In this document: positions 17,426 to 25,952 of the stretch, in pieces
Numbering within the stretch: position 1 is the stretch's first letter
Layout: every line of letters starts with the position of its first letter
From: Bradyrhizobium sp. CB2312
Lineage (GTDB): Bacteria; Pseudomonadota; Alphaproteobacteria; Rhizobiales; Xanthobacteraceae
NCBI RefSeq assembly: GCF_029714425.1
Contig: NZ_CP121668.1
Location: 1,633,501-1,697,500, forward strand
Reading direction: 5' to 3'
Length of the DNA stretch: 64,000 bases
Made by a program: the position numbers and the translations under genes
Notes under the pieces: model-generated
Database searches by the model: none
The model's input: only the letters and a program-made list of their open reading frames with translations
What the model was told of the DNA's origin: nothing

Positions 17426-19003
17426 TCAGCCCTCGGGTATGCCCGCCAACAGCATGCCATCGCGAATACGCCTGCTTCCGGCACGAAACGTTGGATCAGT
17501 GCTCAGTATGAGCCCTCGCGTGCGGCGTGTTGTGAAGGCGGGGTCGAGCGCAAGTCCCTCGCGGGCGGCAGCCTTTGCGTCATCGATCAATCCCACCAGC
17601 GCCAAGGCCGCAGCAAGCTGGAGATGCACGATCGTATTGTTCCGGTTCGCTTCAAGACTCCGGCGCAACCAATCGATCGCCTCTTCATAGGCGCCCAGGA
17701 TCAGCTTGGCGACACCGAGCCAGTGCATCCATCGATAGGTGAAACTGTCGCGGGGAGAAATCCGGAGCGCTTGCTGGATGTGAGCCTCGCTTTCGGCGCC
17801 TTGGCCAACAAAGACCTTTGCAAATCCGATCAGCGCATGGGCCGTGGCCATGTTGCGGTCAAGCGCCAGCGCCTGCTCGAACTCCACGATTGCCTGCGAG
17901 CCGCGTCCCGTGAACAGGTGCAAGACGCCAAATGCAAGACGTGCGCGGGCGTGGCGCGGGTTCATCGACAGGACCTTGGTCAGGTTAACGTCCGCCGCAT
18001 TGAAATACGCGTCACGGTCATTCACCATGAACGTGGTGGCGGTTGACAGGTCGACGTGAGCTATGCCGACCAATGCTTCGACATTCTCTGGATCAAGCAC
18101 CAGGGCCCGTTCAAAAAAGCCGCGAGCTTGTGCCAGGCGTTCGGGCGTTAGTCCTGTGTTCCACAAATGGCGGCCTTGGAAACACAAATCTATCGCATCG
18201 GGATGCGGCGCGCGCTCCGCGCGTCGCGCCTCGGCTTCGATCAGCTGAGCATCCAGGGCATTGGCAAGTCTGGTAACGATTTCATCCTGCATTTCGAGCA
18301 GGTCGGTCATCGGCTTGTCGAAGCGATCGGTCCAAAGATGGGCGCGTGTTTCGGCATCGATCAGCTGGACGTTCACGCGGAGCCGATCGGCTCCGCGCTG
18401 AACCGAGCCCTGCAGGACGTACTTTACATTCAGCTCCCTGCCGAGCTGTCGCACGTCTATGGCCTTGCCGCGGAAAGTGAGCGCAGTGTTGCAGGCAATC
18501 ACGAACGTGCCGTCGATCCTCGACAGATCGGCGGTCAAGCTTTCGGTGATGCCGGCGGCGAAATAATCCTGGTCCGGCTCACCGCCGAGGCTGGCCAGAG
18601 GAAGCACTAGGATGGAAAGATGTGGCGGTGACGGCACTGGCGTCGAGCTGCCGTCATGCATGGCCGAGCCGGCAGGCTCAACCATAGCGTTATCCACGCC
18701 CTGCACGGCGCCAACGAAGCGGAAACCTTTGCGCGGAAGCGTCTTGATGAGACGCTGCTGTTCTCCGTTGTCGCCGATGGCGCATCGTACGACATTCAAA
18801 CGGGTCGTGAGCGCGGCATCGGATACCGCGCGTCCGTTCCAGATCGCGCTGATCAGCTCATCCTTGCTGACGACGCGTTCCCGGTGACGTATCAGGTACG
18901 CGAGCAGGTCAAATACTTGCGGCGCCACGGCCAACACATCCGGTCCGCGACAAAGCTCGCGCCGGTCGGTGTCCAATGCGTGGCCCTCGAAGAGATAGCG
19001 CAA
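17426..19003 (-). CDS. Winged-helix (OmpR/CadC-type) regulator with TolB-like and TPR domains, paralogue
   Basis: 525 residues, a paralogue of 6404-8059; in the first 100 residues about three quarters of positions match, including VAPQVFDLL-type, SDAALTTRLN and QRLIKTLPRKGFRFVGAVQ blocks. Winged helix 1-102, COG5616-type domain about 130-265 (VLPLASLGGEPDQDYFAAG, LQGSVQRG), then TPR-like repeats. The start is TTG at 19003: an in-frame TGA lies 7 codons upstream and GGGAG sits 6 bases ahead, so no longer form is possible. It is divergent from a DUF1127 gene, the mirror image of the first module. Confidence 0.85.
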   Translation of the reverse strand: MRYLFEGHALDTDRRELCRGPDVLAVAPQVFDLLAYLIRHRERVVSKDELISAIWNGRAVSDAALTTRLNVVRCAIGDNGEQQRLIKTLPRKGFRFVGAVQGVDNAMVEPAGSAMHDGSSTPVPSPPHLSILVLPLASLGGEPDQDYFAAGITESLTADLSRIDGTFVIACNTALTFRGKAIDVRQLGRELNVKYVLQGSVQRGADRLRVNVQLIDAETRAHLWTDRFDKPMTDLLEMQDEIVTRLANALDAQLIEAEARRAERAPHPDAIDLCFQGRHLWNTGLTPERLAQARGFFERALVLDPENVEALVGIAHVDLSTATTFMVNDRDAYFNAADVNLTKVLSMNPRHARARLAFGVLHLFTGRGSQAIVEFEQALALDRNMATAHALIGFAKVFVGQGAESEAHIQQALRISPRDSFTYRWMHWLGVAKLILGAYEEAIDWLRRSLEANRNNTIVHLQLAAALALVGLIDDAKAAAREGLALDPAFTTRRTRGLILSTDPTFRAGSRRIRDGMLLAGIPEG

Positions 19004-19035
19004 GATCGCTCCCGTCTGGCATCAGAAATGTAGCA

Positions 19036-19097
19036 TAGGGCGCAACGCAAAAAATAAGCCGCTGGTGAGGAAAATGTGAGCCCGGCGTCAAGCGCGC
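19036..19097 (-). promoter_or_regulatory. 62-bp conserved element, second DUF1127/regulator locus
   Basis: On the minus strand this matches 6294-6355 at about 42 of 62 positions without gaps and in the same orientation relative to the regulator gene. It begins 32 bases upstream of the regulator start (48 in the first locus). The direct-repeat cores GGCTCACATTT and GGCTTATTTTT are again 22 bases apart. The surrounding intergenic sequence is not alignable by eye, so the element stands out as selected. Confidence 0.65.
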
Positions 19098-19151
19098 TCC
19101 GATCTGTCTTGGCAAGGTCGCCCGGTGGGTAGTCACCCCCCGGAGAGAGCG

Positions 19152-19385
19152 ATGAGCACGATTTATGCTGCCGCGGGATCGGCGCAGACGTCCGTGTCGA
19201 CGCGGCGAGCCCCAAATTTTCTCAAGAGGTATTTTGACGCCTATTGTGCTTGGCGTATCCGTCAGACCTTGCGCGCGACGTTGGACGGCCTGAGCGACCT
19301 GGAGCTCAGGGACATCGGGGTCGCGAGAGGCGAGATCGACTATCTCGTTCGAGCTGATCCGTCGATCGACCCACGCGGCTTCTAG
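19152..19385 (+). CDS. DUF1127 small protein, second module
   Basis: 77 residues from the ATG at 19152 (GGAGAGAG upstream); a longer in-frame start at 19125 lacks a good ribosome site. The N-terminal part FLKRYFDAYCAWRIRQTL is helical and basic, and GLSDLELRDIGVARGEIDY is the DUF1127 core; the end (IDPRGF) resembles VDPRR of the protein at 6017-6241. Divergent from the regulator at 17426-19003. Confidence 0.87.
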   Translation: MSTIYAAAGSAQTSVSTRRAPNFLKRYFDAYCAWRIRQTLRATLDGLSDLELRDIGVARGEIDYLVRADPSIDPRGF

Positions 19386-19465
19386 ACCGGAATGAGCTCT
19401 GGCTGCATCGACGCGGCCCTGGGGCGCGCGGTTCGCCTATCCCCCTTGGGACGCGAGTAGACGAC

Positions 19466-19494
19466 AAGGCCGCCCGCATGACGCGAGCGGCCTT
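19466..19494. terminator. Bidirectional terminator candidate, DUF1127 / haem peroxidase
   Basis: AAGGCCGC and GCGGCCTT form a perfect 8-bp stem with a 13-base loop between two converging genes. Short T runs follow in the plus direction (CTTTC). Suitable position for ending both transcripts. Confidence 0.5.
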
Positions 19495-19515
19495 TCATCG
19501 TTCGTCGCAAGCTCA

Positions 19516-21054
19516 GTGCAGCGGATCGCCCTGGCCGAGCGCGTAGGCGACGAGGTCCTTCAGTGCGAAGCCGGAGCCGGTTACCGGGGCCCATTGCGGG
19601 TCGAGCGACAGTACGGAGGAGCTGTCGCCGAACATCAAGCCGAGGAAGACCTCGGCGACGATGCGGCCGCCGACGGGGCCGAGCTGCGGCGTGTTGACGG
19701 TGCCGGGGCCGCCGGTGACGGGAATCGTGACGGCGGTCTGGAATTGCCGCGCCTCGGCCAGGATATAGGTCCAGAGCGGGCAATTGCCGGCAAACACGCC
19801 GTTCGCGATGGTCGCGATCTTGGTTTGGGGGTCGCCCGCCTCGGGGTGGTCGACGGCCTTGCCGATGATGATCTGATCGTCCGTCAGCGGTGTCAGGTTC
19901 ATCGCCCTGGCGACGGCTTGGCCGGAGGGCAGGCCGAGCCGCCAGCCGCGTTCGAGATTGCGCAGCGCCAGCGAGGCCGGATTGGAGGCGACTTCCGGTG
20001 GCAGCTTGCGCAGCGGATCGACCAGCGAGGTGTCGATGCGATAGGCGAACTGAAGCCGCCGCTTGTTGTCGGGATTGCTCTCGTCGTTCTCGTCGCCAAA
20101 GGGGCGCGTGTCGATGTCGATGAAGCGGCCCCAGTCGATGGCGCGTCCCGGGCCCATGGCGCGGAAGCCGGTCAGCGCGTTCTTGTCGGGATTGTTGGGA
20201 TCGGGGAAGATCTGAAGCAGCATGTTGTCCGCGTCGTTGAGCCGGTAGCCCGGGCGGATCATGGAATGCCCGAGCCGGTAGGCGGCGACGGAGAACTCGA
20301 CCGGCATGAACGGGTAATTGTGCCAGTGATAGTGGGCGAGCTTGCTGCGGTCGTAGCTGCCCGCGGTCTTCAGCGCGTTCAATACGTCGGCGTGGACGAT
20401 GCGCGGCAGGAAGTCGTTCAGCACGACATATTGATAGTGGAAGCGGACGCGCTGCTGCACCTCCTCGAACGACAGGCTGTCATTGTCGTCGACCATGCGG
20501 TTGTGAAAGCGCAGCATCAAGCCCTGGAACTGCGAGACGATGCTGTTCTCGTCGTTGCGGGGATCGCCGATCAGCGCGCGGCCCTTGAAGCGCGGCAGGT
20601 CGTTGGCGTCGGGGACGCCCGCGCCGGTCAGCTTCTCGCCGAGCAGGAACTTGATGCCGTCATACATGTAGGGCTGATCGTTCGGGCCGCGGCCGTAGAG
20701 ATTGTCCAGATCGAACGACGGCGTGCGGAAATCGACCAGCCCGTCGGGATCCTGCTGCTTGGTCAGCGAGCTGACCGGATCGAAGGTGATGTCGTGATCG
20801 ACGAACTGGCCGAAATAGGTGTAGAGCGCGGGAATGCCGCTCTCTTCCGCGTCCGGCGGGTTTTTCGGCGCATCGAAGCTGCCGATCATCTTGTCGGCGA
20901 GCGCCGACAGGTTGGCGATATTGTCGGCGTCGGTGGGTCCGAACTTGGCCGGGTTGAGGCTGAGCTTGCGGAACATGCGGCCGAAGCGGCCTTGCGAAAG
21001 CGGGGATCGGATCGTGTTCAATCCGCGCGGAATAATTGCGTGGCGGCTGCTCAT
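19516..21054 (-). CDS. Animal-type (peroxidase-cyclooxygenase superfamily) haem peroxidase
   Basis: 513 residues, start ATG 21054 with GGGAGGAA upstream. The distal haem site is YFGQFVDHDITFDP, with His87 between Asp86 and Asp88, matching the Q-F-x-D-H-D of myeloperoxidase; GDPRNDENS with the following LRFHNR holds the catalytic Arg region; and His263 in AAYRLGHSMIRPGY is the likely proximal ligand. There is no signal peptide and no Ca-binding or RTX repeat tail, so it is the compact bacterial 'peroxidasin-like' form, probably cytoplasmic or exported by other means. It oxidises organic or halide substrates with peroxide. Monocistronic. Confidence 0.9.
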
Positions 21055-21343
21055 TTCAAATTCCTCCCTGAAAAGTCACATGGAAAATCGACTAAAGTTA
21101 AAGTTGTTCGAAGCAGAATATGCATGTGACGCTAGATCAGGTGATTGGGCGCCACAAGCCGCTGCTTCACACAATGCGCGATGTCGATGTCGTTCCGGGG
21201 AGGGCGCTACGCGCAAGCTGCGGTCGTGCTTTGCAAATTTTTCCCGGAGCGATGACGGATAACATTCTCGTCATCGACGGGAGCAAGCAGTTTTTCGCGC
21301 ATGAGTTCGCCGGAGTATCGGCGAAGCAGAAAGTCTTCACGTG
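21055..21343. other. Peroxidase upstream region
   Basis: About 290 bases. The AT-rich stretch 21080-21125 immediately upstream of the peroxidase gene is the probable promoter. The remainder has no repeat, no RNA-like structure I can support and no credible small gene. Confidence 0.4.
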
Positions 21344-21384
21344 AAAATTGTGGCGGCGCGCGCCTCGTGCGCACGCCGCCACAA
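21344..21384 (-). terminator. Rho-independent terminator of the DUF3551 gene
   Basis: On the minus strand TTGTGGCGGCG pairs perfectly with CGCCGCCACAA around a 15-base loop, followed by TTTTC. It lies 6 bases past the DUF3551 stop codon. Confidence 0.75.
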
Positions 21385-21389
21385 CGTCG

Positions 21390-21623
21390 TCAGTAATAGC
21401 GCTGCTGCGAGAACGCGTAGCGCGGATTGATGCCGCAATAGGCCGACGTGCCGGATGCACTGGCCTGGCACTGCTGATAGCTCGCGAATTGGCAGTTGCC
21501 GGGATAGCCCCAGCTGCGGCCTTGCAGGCAATACCGGTCGTTTGCGGCGTGAGCCTGGGCCGCCGGGAAGGTCGCGGCGATCAGGGCTGCAAACGATGCG
21601 AGGGTGAGGATAGTGCGACGCAT
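21390..21623 (-). CDS. DUF3551 small secreted protein
   Basis: 77 residues with signal peptide 1-26 (LASFAALIAATFPAAQAHA). The mature 50 residues have four cysteines in the DUF3551 order (RYCLQG...GNCQFASYQQCQ...YCGINP). The family is abundant in Bradyrhizobium; function unknown, likely periplasmic and disulphide-bonded. A terminator follows immediately. Confidence 0.85.
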   Translation of the reverse strand: MRRTILTLASFAALIAATFPAAQAHAANDRYCLQGRSWGYPGNCQFASYQQCQASASGTSAYCGINPRYAFSQQRYY

Positions 21624-21894
21624 TCAAACTCCTTCGAGAGCGAGTGAATGAGGAACCGCAAGCTCCATCTGCGTGTTCCGGGACTTGGCCGACACTTTGT
21701 CGTGCCCGTCTTGGTCTGCGCAGTGGGCACTGCGTTCGACATGGGTCTATGATGCGGCGCGAGCCGCGGTCAGCAATGTGATCTCGGCCACAGTTTGCGG
21801 CAGGCTTCGCGCCTATCGTCCGCGGACTTGCACGCGCCGATCCCGGGACGCGGCGGCTTCGTCTCGTTCGGGTCAGGTCATTTTGGAGGCTTTG

Positions 21895-22248
21895 ATGCAA
21901 AGGTCATATTTGCTGGCTGCGACAGCAGTGCTGGCGCTTCTTGCGCAAACACCGCTCGCGCTGGCGCAGAACGCGCCGGCCGCCGGCGGAACCGCAGCGC
22001 CCGCGACCACCGCTGCGCCGGCGGCGACGACAGCGCCGGCGACGACAACGACAACGCCGGGCACAACCACCGACAGCTCCAGCCAGCCATCCGACTCCAA
22101 GAAGAGCGCGTCGAAGAAGTCCGCGAAGAAGAAGATGACGCGGCAGCAGGAGATCGATCATTCGATCGACAGCGGCACGGTTCCGGCGCGCTATCGCAGC
22201 TCGGTGCCCAAGCAGTACCAGCAATATATTCCGTTCGATAAGCAGTGA
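21895..22248 (+). CDS. Secreted low-complexity protein, Ala/Thr- then Lys/Ser-rich
   Basis: 117 residues, ATG 21895 with GGAGG 5 bases upstream. Signal peptide 1-26 (LLAATAVLALLAQTPLALAQ); then an Ala/Thr/Pro run of about 45 residues, a Ser/Lys-rich basic patch (KKSASKKSAKKK), and a compact end that reads ...DSGTVPARYRSSVPKQYQQY.... The tail resembles small alphaproteobacterial envelope proteins of unknown function. No homologue name is offered. Confidence 0.7.
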   Translation: MQRSYLLAATAVLALLAQTPLALAQNAPAAGGTAAPATTAAPAATTAPATTTTTPGTTTDSSSQPSDSKKSASKKSAKKKMTRQQEIDHSIDSGTVPARYRSSVPKQYQQYIPFDKQ

Positions 22249-22261
22249 CGCATTGCACGGC

Positions 22262-22292
22262 GGTGCGGCGCGACTCGGCGTCGCGCCGCACC
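22262..22292 (+). terminator. Strong stem-loop after the low-complexity gene
   Basis: GGTGCGGCGCGA and TCGCGCCGCACC form a perfect 12-bp stem with a 7-base loop, 14 bases after the stop. No T tract follows, so it may act as a 3'-end stabiliser as much as a terminator. Confidence 0.45.
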
Positions 22293-22382
22293 ACTGGTCC
22301 TGCCGGCCGGAATCGGGCGATACATCCCTTGTGGCGGCCTGCCCGAGCGGTGCTAGAGTAGGCCGAAGCCCCGGGGGGAGTA

Positions 22383-22862
22383 ATGAGCGACGACGTGAAG
22401 GATGCTGGCCTTGTGGCCATGATCAGCAGCATCCTGGGGGGTAACAAGCGCGCGGACAGCGTCGTCGCGCCGCCGCTCGCGGAGGTTCCGCCAACCGCGC
22501 CGTCGAACGGATTTGATGCGGCTGCCGCCATCGTCCCCGAAGCGAACCTCGTCAAGCGCGCGGACGCGGCTGCACCGATCGCGCCGGAGCCGGCCGCGCC
22601 GCCCCCGAAAATCACGAGGACTGCCGACGGCAGGCAATTGCTGCCCGCGGAAGCGATCGCCGAGCTCGTGCTCGGCGAGCTGCACAAGCTGGAAGATTTT
22701 CCGGCGACCGGTGCCTCGGTCACGGTCTATGGGTACCGTCACTGGAACGCCATGATCACCTTCGCGCCGTTCTCGACCAGCTTCCAGAACGCCACGCGGT
22801 TCCGCCAGGCCATGCCGGATCTCGTCTTCAAGCTCCGTCGTTTCGTCCAACTTGAGATATAA
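22383..22862 (+). CDS. Hypothetical protein
   Basis: 159 residues. N-terminal 75 residues are Ala/Pro-rich and probably flexible; the C-terminal 80 residues look folded (LPAEAIAELVLGELHKLEDF, VTVYGYRHWNAMITF, FRQAMPDLVFKLRRF). The ATG at 22383 is preceded by a GGGGGAG site. No family recognised. The stop codon region abuts the dispersed repeat at 22862-22950. Confidence 0.7.
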   Translation: MSDDVKDAGLVAMISSILGGNKRADSVVAPPLAEVPPTAPSNGFDAAAAIVPEANLVKRADAAAPIAPEPAAPPPKITRTADGRQLLPAEAIAELVLGELHKLEDFPATGASVTVYGYRHWNAMITFAPFSTSFQNATRFRQAMPDLVFKLRRFVQLEI

Positions 22863-22950
22863 AGCGTTTTCAAGCGGAAGTGGATTCCGGTTCGCGTGAA
22901 CAAAACGCGTCGAACCAAGAAGCGAGAGACGCGTTCCATCGGAACGGGAC
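22862..22950. repeat. Dispersed repeat (AGCGTTTTCAAGCG family), second copy
   Basis: Carries the same successive blocks as 15086-15181: AGCGTTTTCAAGCG, AGTGGAT, CCGGTTCGC, AAAACGCGTC and CCATCGGAACGGG. It lies just upstream of the Gre-like gene and is open in that gene's frame, so an automatic caller could mistake it for 18 N-terminal codons beginning at the GTG 22896. Confidence 0.75.
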
Positions 22951-23021
22951 TCTCGTCAGGCAAATCGCCCGCGGCGCCCGCGCGCCGCAATCAGCCAGAC
23001 AAGTTCGACAGGATCTTCGAA

Positions 23022-23504
23022 TTGAGCGTCGCCTTTACCAAGGAAGAAAGCGCCGAGACCGCATCCGAGACGCTGCTCCCGGATCGCCCGATCTCGCCTC
23101 ATCCCAACCTCGTGACCGAAGCCGGCTTGCAGGCCTTGCAGTCGGAGCTCCAGGAGGCGCGCGCGGCCTATGAGGCGGCGCAAGCCATCGAAGACGTCAA
23201 CGAGAAGCGCCGGCAGTCGGCGGTGCCGTTGCGCGACGTTCGCTATCTCACCGAACGGCTGCGCACGGCGCAGGTCGTCGCGAAGTCCGAGTCATCAGAT
23301 ACGGTCGCCTTCGGCAGCACGGTGACCTTCCGCCGCACTGACGGCCGCGTGCAGACCTATCGCATCGTCGGCGAGGACGAAGCCGATCCCAAGGCCGGAT
23401 CGATCTCGTTCGTCGCGCCGGTCGCGAGATCGCTGATGGGCAAGGCGGTCGGCGACGTCGTGGGCTCGGGCGCGCAGGAGATCGAGATCCTGTCGATCGC
23501 GTAG
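23022..23504 (+). CDS. GreA/GreB-family transcription elongation factor-like protein
   Basis: 160 residues from a TTG at 23022 (AGGA 8 bases upstream). An N-terminal coiled-coil (residues about 30-85, LVTEAGLQALQSELQEARAA ... YLTERLRTAQV) is followed by the C-terminal FKBP-like Gre domain (AFGSTVTFRRTDG, YRIVGEDEADP, ISFVAPVARSLMGKAVGD). The acidic coiled-coil tip of GreA (G-D-x-x-E-N) is absent, reading roughly EDVNEKRRQSAVPLRD, so RNA cleavage stimulation is doubtful; it may compete for the RNA polymerase secondary channel, like Rnk. A longer frame from 22896 would be encoded by a dispersed repeat and is less likely. Confidence 0.78.
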   Translation: MSVAFTKEESAETASETLLPDRPISPHPNLVTEAGLQALQSELQEARAAYEAAQAIEDVNEKRRQSAVPLRDVRYLTERLRTAQVVAKSESSDTVAFGSTVTFRRTDGRVQTYRIVGEDEADPKAGSISFVAPVARSLMGKAVGDVVGSGAQEIEILSIA

Positions 23505-23518
23505 CGAGCGGTGCGCCC

Positions 23519-23790
23519 TCTCCATTCCGTCCCCCCTTGTGGGCAGGGCAATCGCATATGAGTTGCACGATGCGGCGGCATGGGCACTGGGCTCCCTCTC
23601 CCGCTTGCGGGAGAGGGTTGGGGAGAGGGTGCCTCCGCAACGGGATAATCCCCAAGAGGAAAGAGCCCTCACCCGCCGCGCTCTGCGAGCGCGTCGGCCT
23701 CTCCCGCAAGCGGGAGAGGCGGAGCAAGCCCGCAGACAATCCTCGTGAAATTCACATGCGATTGCCCTACCTTGTGGGGGAGGGAACGCA
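23519..23790. repeat. Nested palindromic repeats
   Basis: Outer inverted arms AGGGCAATCGCATATGAGTT (about 23546) and the complement of a GAAATTCACATGCGATTGCC segment (about 23746-23768) enclose a complete composite repeat of the GAGAGGGTTGGGGAGAGGG / CCCTCACCCG type (about 23585-23735). Flanking CCCCTTGTGGG segments close the structure. The picture is one mobile palindrome inserted inside another. Confidence 0.7.
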
Positions 23791-23829
23791 CCTCGGTCGA
23801 GGCTTGCAGATCTCACCTTATGAGACCTC

Positions 23830-24603
23830 TCAGACCTGCGGCAGCGCAACCCCGGTCAGCCTGCCCAATTTCTCGATGAGCTCATCCTGAAACTCCGGAT
23901 CGGTCGCCTCCCTCGCCGGCTGCTGCTGCTCGAGATGATGCCAGTAGCGCCCGCTGACCTGAGCCGCGGCATCCCCACTCACCGCCAGCCAGGACTGGGT
24001 CCGCTGTCCGGTGTCGAGATCGACCGGCGCGCCCGCGCCACCCATCTTCGTGCGCACCCATCCGGGATCGACGGCGTTGCTCAGCACCTTGGGCCAGCGT
24101 CTTGCCAGCGCGAAGGCCAGCGCGACCACGTGCAGCTTGCTCTCGGCATAGGCCTTGGCCGAATCCCACGCCCGCTTCGTCCAGTCGAGGTCATCAAGCG
24201 AATCCTCGCCACCCCGGTGCAGTCCGCTGCTGAGATACACCAATCGGCCGGGCCGCTTGATCAGGGCGGTCAGCATGTAGGGTGCAAGGGTATTGATGGC
24301 GAGTGTTTCGGCATGGCCCTCCGGCGTCGCGCCGCGGCCCGGCCGCGTGTAGACGCCGGCATTGTGGATGATCGCATCCATGCGCCCGATCGCGTTGACC
24401 TGATCGGCGATGCTCCTCACATCTGCACCTCGCGCGAGATCGCCGACCACCATCCCGGCGGAGCGCGATGCGAGCTCGCCGATCGCGCTGGTGCGGCCCG
24501 CCGATCGCGCGTGCAGCACCACGCGGTGCCCCTGATCGGCGAGCGATTGCGCCGCCGCCCGGCCAAGGCCGTCGGTGCTGCCGGTGATGAAGATGGTCGC
24601 CAT
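23830..24603 (-). CDS. Short-chain dehydrogenase/reductase
   Basis: 257 residues. NAD(P) motif TGSTDGLGRA at residue 7, NNAG-equivalent HNAGVY, catalytic Ser in YLSSGLH, and the YxxxK pair in AYAESK. The end is longer than in core SDRs (HHLEQQQPAREATDPEFQ), similar to retinol dehydrogenase-like oxidoreductases. ATG with GAGGAG upstream. It is the last gene of an operon with the cupin, CMD-family and MFS genes; the substrate is unknown. Confidence 0.88.
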   Translation of the reverse strand: MATIFITGSTDGLGRAAAQSLADQGHRVVLHARSAGRTSAIGELASRSAGMVVGDLARGADVRSIADQVNAIGRMDAIIHNAGVYTRPGRGATPEGHAETLAINTLAPYMLTALIKRPGRLVYLSSGLHRGGEDSLDDLDWTKRAWDSAKAYAESKLHVVALAFALARRWPKVLSNAVDPGWVRTKMGGAGAPVDLDTGQRTQSWLAVSGDAAAQVSGRYWHHLEQQQPAREATDPEFQDELIEKLGRLTGVALPQV

Positions 24604-24649
24604 GCGCTGCTCCTCGAAAGCGTTTCTGCACGCACTCTACAATGCGCGC

Positions 24650-25153
24650 TCATGGCTTCCGATACTGTTCGTCGCTCACTTTCTCCAGCCAGTCCACGTT
24701 CTTGCCGCCGGAGGATTCCTGGATGGCGATATGGGTCATCGCCGTCGTCGGCGACGCGCCGTGCCAGTGCTTCAGTCCCGGCGGAAACCACACGACGTCG
24801 CCGGGCCGGATCTCCTCGATGGCTCCGCCCTCGCGCTGCACCCACCCCAGTCCCGCGGTGACGACGAGCGTCTGCCCGAGCGGATGTGTGTGCCAGGCAG
24901 TGCGGGCCCCCGGCTCGAAAGTGACCTGGCCCGCGCCTACCCGGGCGGGATCAGGAGCCTGGAACAGCGGATCGATCCGCACCGTTCCGGTGAACCAGTC
25001 CTGTGGTCCCTTTTGTGACGGGCGCGATCCGTTGCGCTTGATGTCGATGTCCATATGAGCCTCCTCTTGTGCCGCCGATGCGCGCGCCTGCGTCCGGCGG
25101 ATTCCGATCACAACGGCGCTGCCGCCAATGAGCACGTCCCTGCGCCTGATCAC
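24650..25153 (-). CDS. Cupin-domain protein with Tat-like N-terminus and a strong internal start
   Basis: 167 residues from the GTG at 25153 (GGAG 7 bases upstream). Residues 1-28 look like a Tat or Sec signal ([15 protein letters not shown]). The cupin motifs are [13 protein letters not shown] and [15 protein letters not shown], with His/His/Gln and a second His as metal ligands. An internal ATG at 25054 (MDIDIKRNG) has a GAGGAGG site 5 bases away, stronger than the first, giving a cytosolic 134-residue form. Cupins of this type usually bind Mn or Fe and are often found with carboxymuconolactone decarboxylase-like genes, as here. Confidence 0.85.
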   Translation of the reverse strand: MIRRRDVLIGGSAVVIGIRRTQARASAAQEEAHMDIDIKRNGSRPSQKGPQDWFTGTVRIDPLFQAPDPARVGAGQVTFEPGARTAWHTHPLGQTLVVTAGLGWVQREGGAIEEIRPGDVVWFPPGLKHWHGASPTTAMTHIAIQESSGGKNVDWLEKVSDEQYRKP

Positions 25154-25166
25154 GTCATGTCTCCGC

Positions 25167-25952
25167 TCATCGCGGCCGCTTTTCGAGGACGTCCTTGATA
25201 ACCGGCGCCGCAGAGAACGCGTTGGGCCATCCGGCGTAGAAGGCGAGATGGCCGAGCGCCTCGCCGGCTTCCTCCCGGGTCAACCCGTTATCCATCGCGC
25301 GGTTCAGATGGTAGGTGATCTGCGCGACCTGACCGGTCGCGATGAGCGCGCTCACGGTGACGAGGCTGCGGTCGCGCGGCGCCAGGGCCGGCCTCAGCCA
25401 GAGATCGCGGAACAGTGCGTCGGTCGTGTACTGCACGAGGCTCGGCGTGATCTGCCCGAACTGCTCGCCGACGCGTGTCGCCCGCTGTTTCTCCGCGGCT
25501 TCGTCGAGCGGCAGGTGTGGCTCCGAAGCCGGCGGAAGCTGATCGGCTCCGATGTTGCGGCTCTTGAAGACCTCGCGTGCCGCCGGGATCGCGTCCATCG
25601 CATTGGCCCAGCCGGTGTAGAAGGCGAGGTGCGTGATGATCTCCGATATCTCCGACGGCTTCACGCCGTTGTCGAGCGCAAGTGCCAGATAGTGCGGCAG
25701 CTCGACCGTCTGGTCGCGCGCGATCAGGGCCGCGACCGTGACGATGCTGCGGTCTCGCGGCGAGAGACCTGGTCGCTTCCAGAGATCGCCGATGACGAAT
25801 TTTTGCGCATAGCCTTCGAGCGCTGGCGCAACGGCGCGGATGTCTTCCGATGTCGACATGGGATTTGCTCCTTTGACGGCTGTTTGCTCCGCGGCGACCG
25901 GGTCGCCGGCGACCAGCCAGACCGACAACAAGGTGCTTGCGAGCGTTCTCAT
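25167..25952 (-). CDS. Carboxymuconolactone decarboxylase-family protein, two-domain
   Basis: 261 residues: signal-like 1-22 ([13 protein letters not shown]), then two CMD repeats, each with the [26 protein letters not shown] and [26 protein letters not shown] pattern. The AhpD C-x-x-C redox pair is absent. The start ATG overlaps the MFS stop (ATGA at 25952-25949), indicating translational coupling. A second ATG at 25859 (MSTSEDIRA) has AAAGGAG 8 bases upstream and would give a cytosolic form. The reaction is unknown; the neighbourhood (cupin, SDR, MFS, LysR) suggests breakdown or detoxification of an aromatic or quinone-like compound. Confidence 0.87.
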   Translation of the reverse strand: MRTLASTLLSVWLVAGDPVAAEQTAVKGANPMSTSEDIRAVAPALEGYAQKFVIGDLWKRPGLSPRDRSIVTVAALIARDQTVELPHYLALALDNGVKPSEISEIITHLAFYTGWANAMDAIPAAREVFKSRNIGADQLPPASEPHLPLDEAAEKQRATRVGEQFGQITPSLVQYTTDALFRDLWLRPALAPRDRSLVTVSALIATGQVAQITYHLNRAMDNGLTREEAGEALGHLAFYAGWPNAFSAAPVIKDVLEKRPR

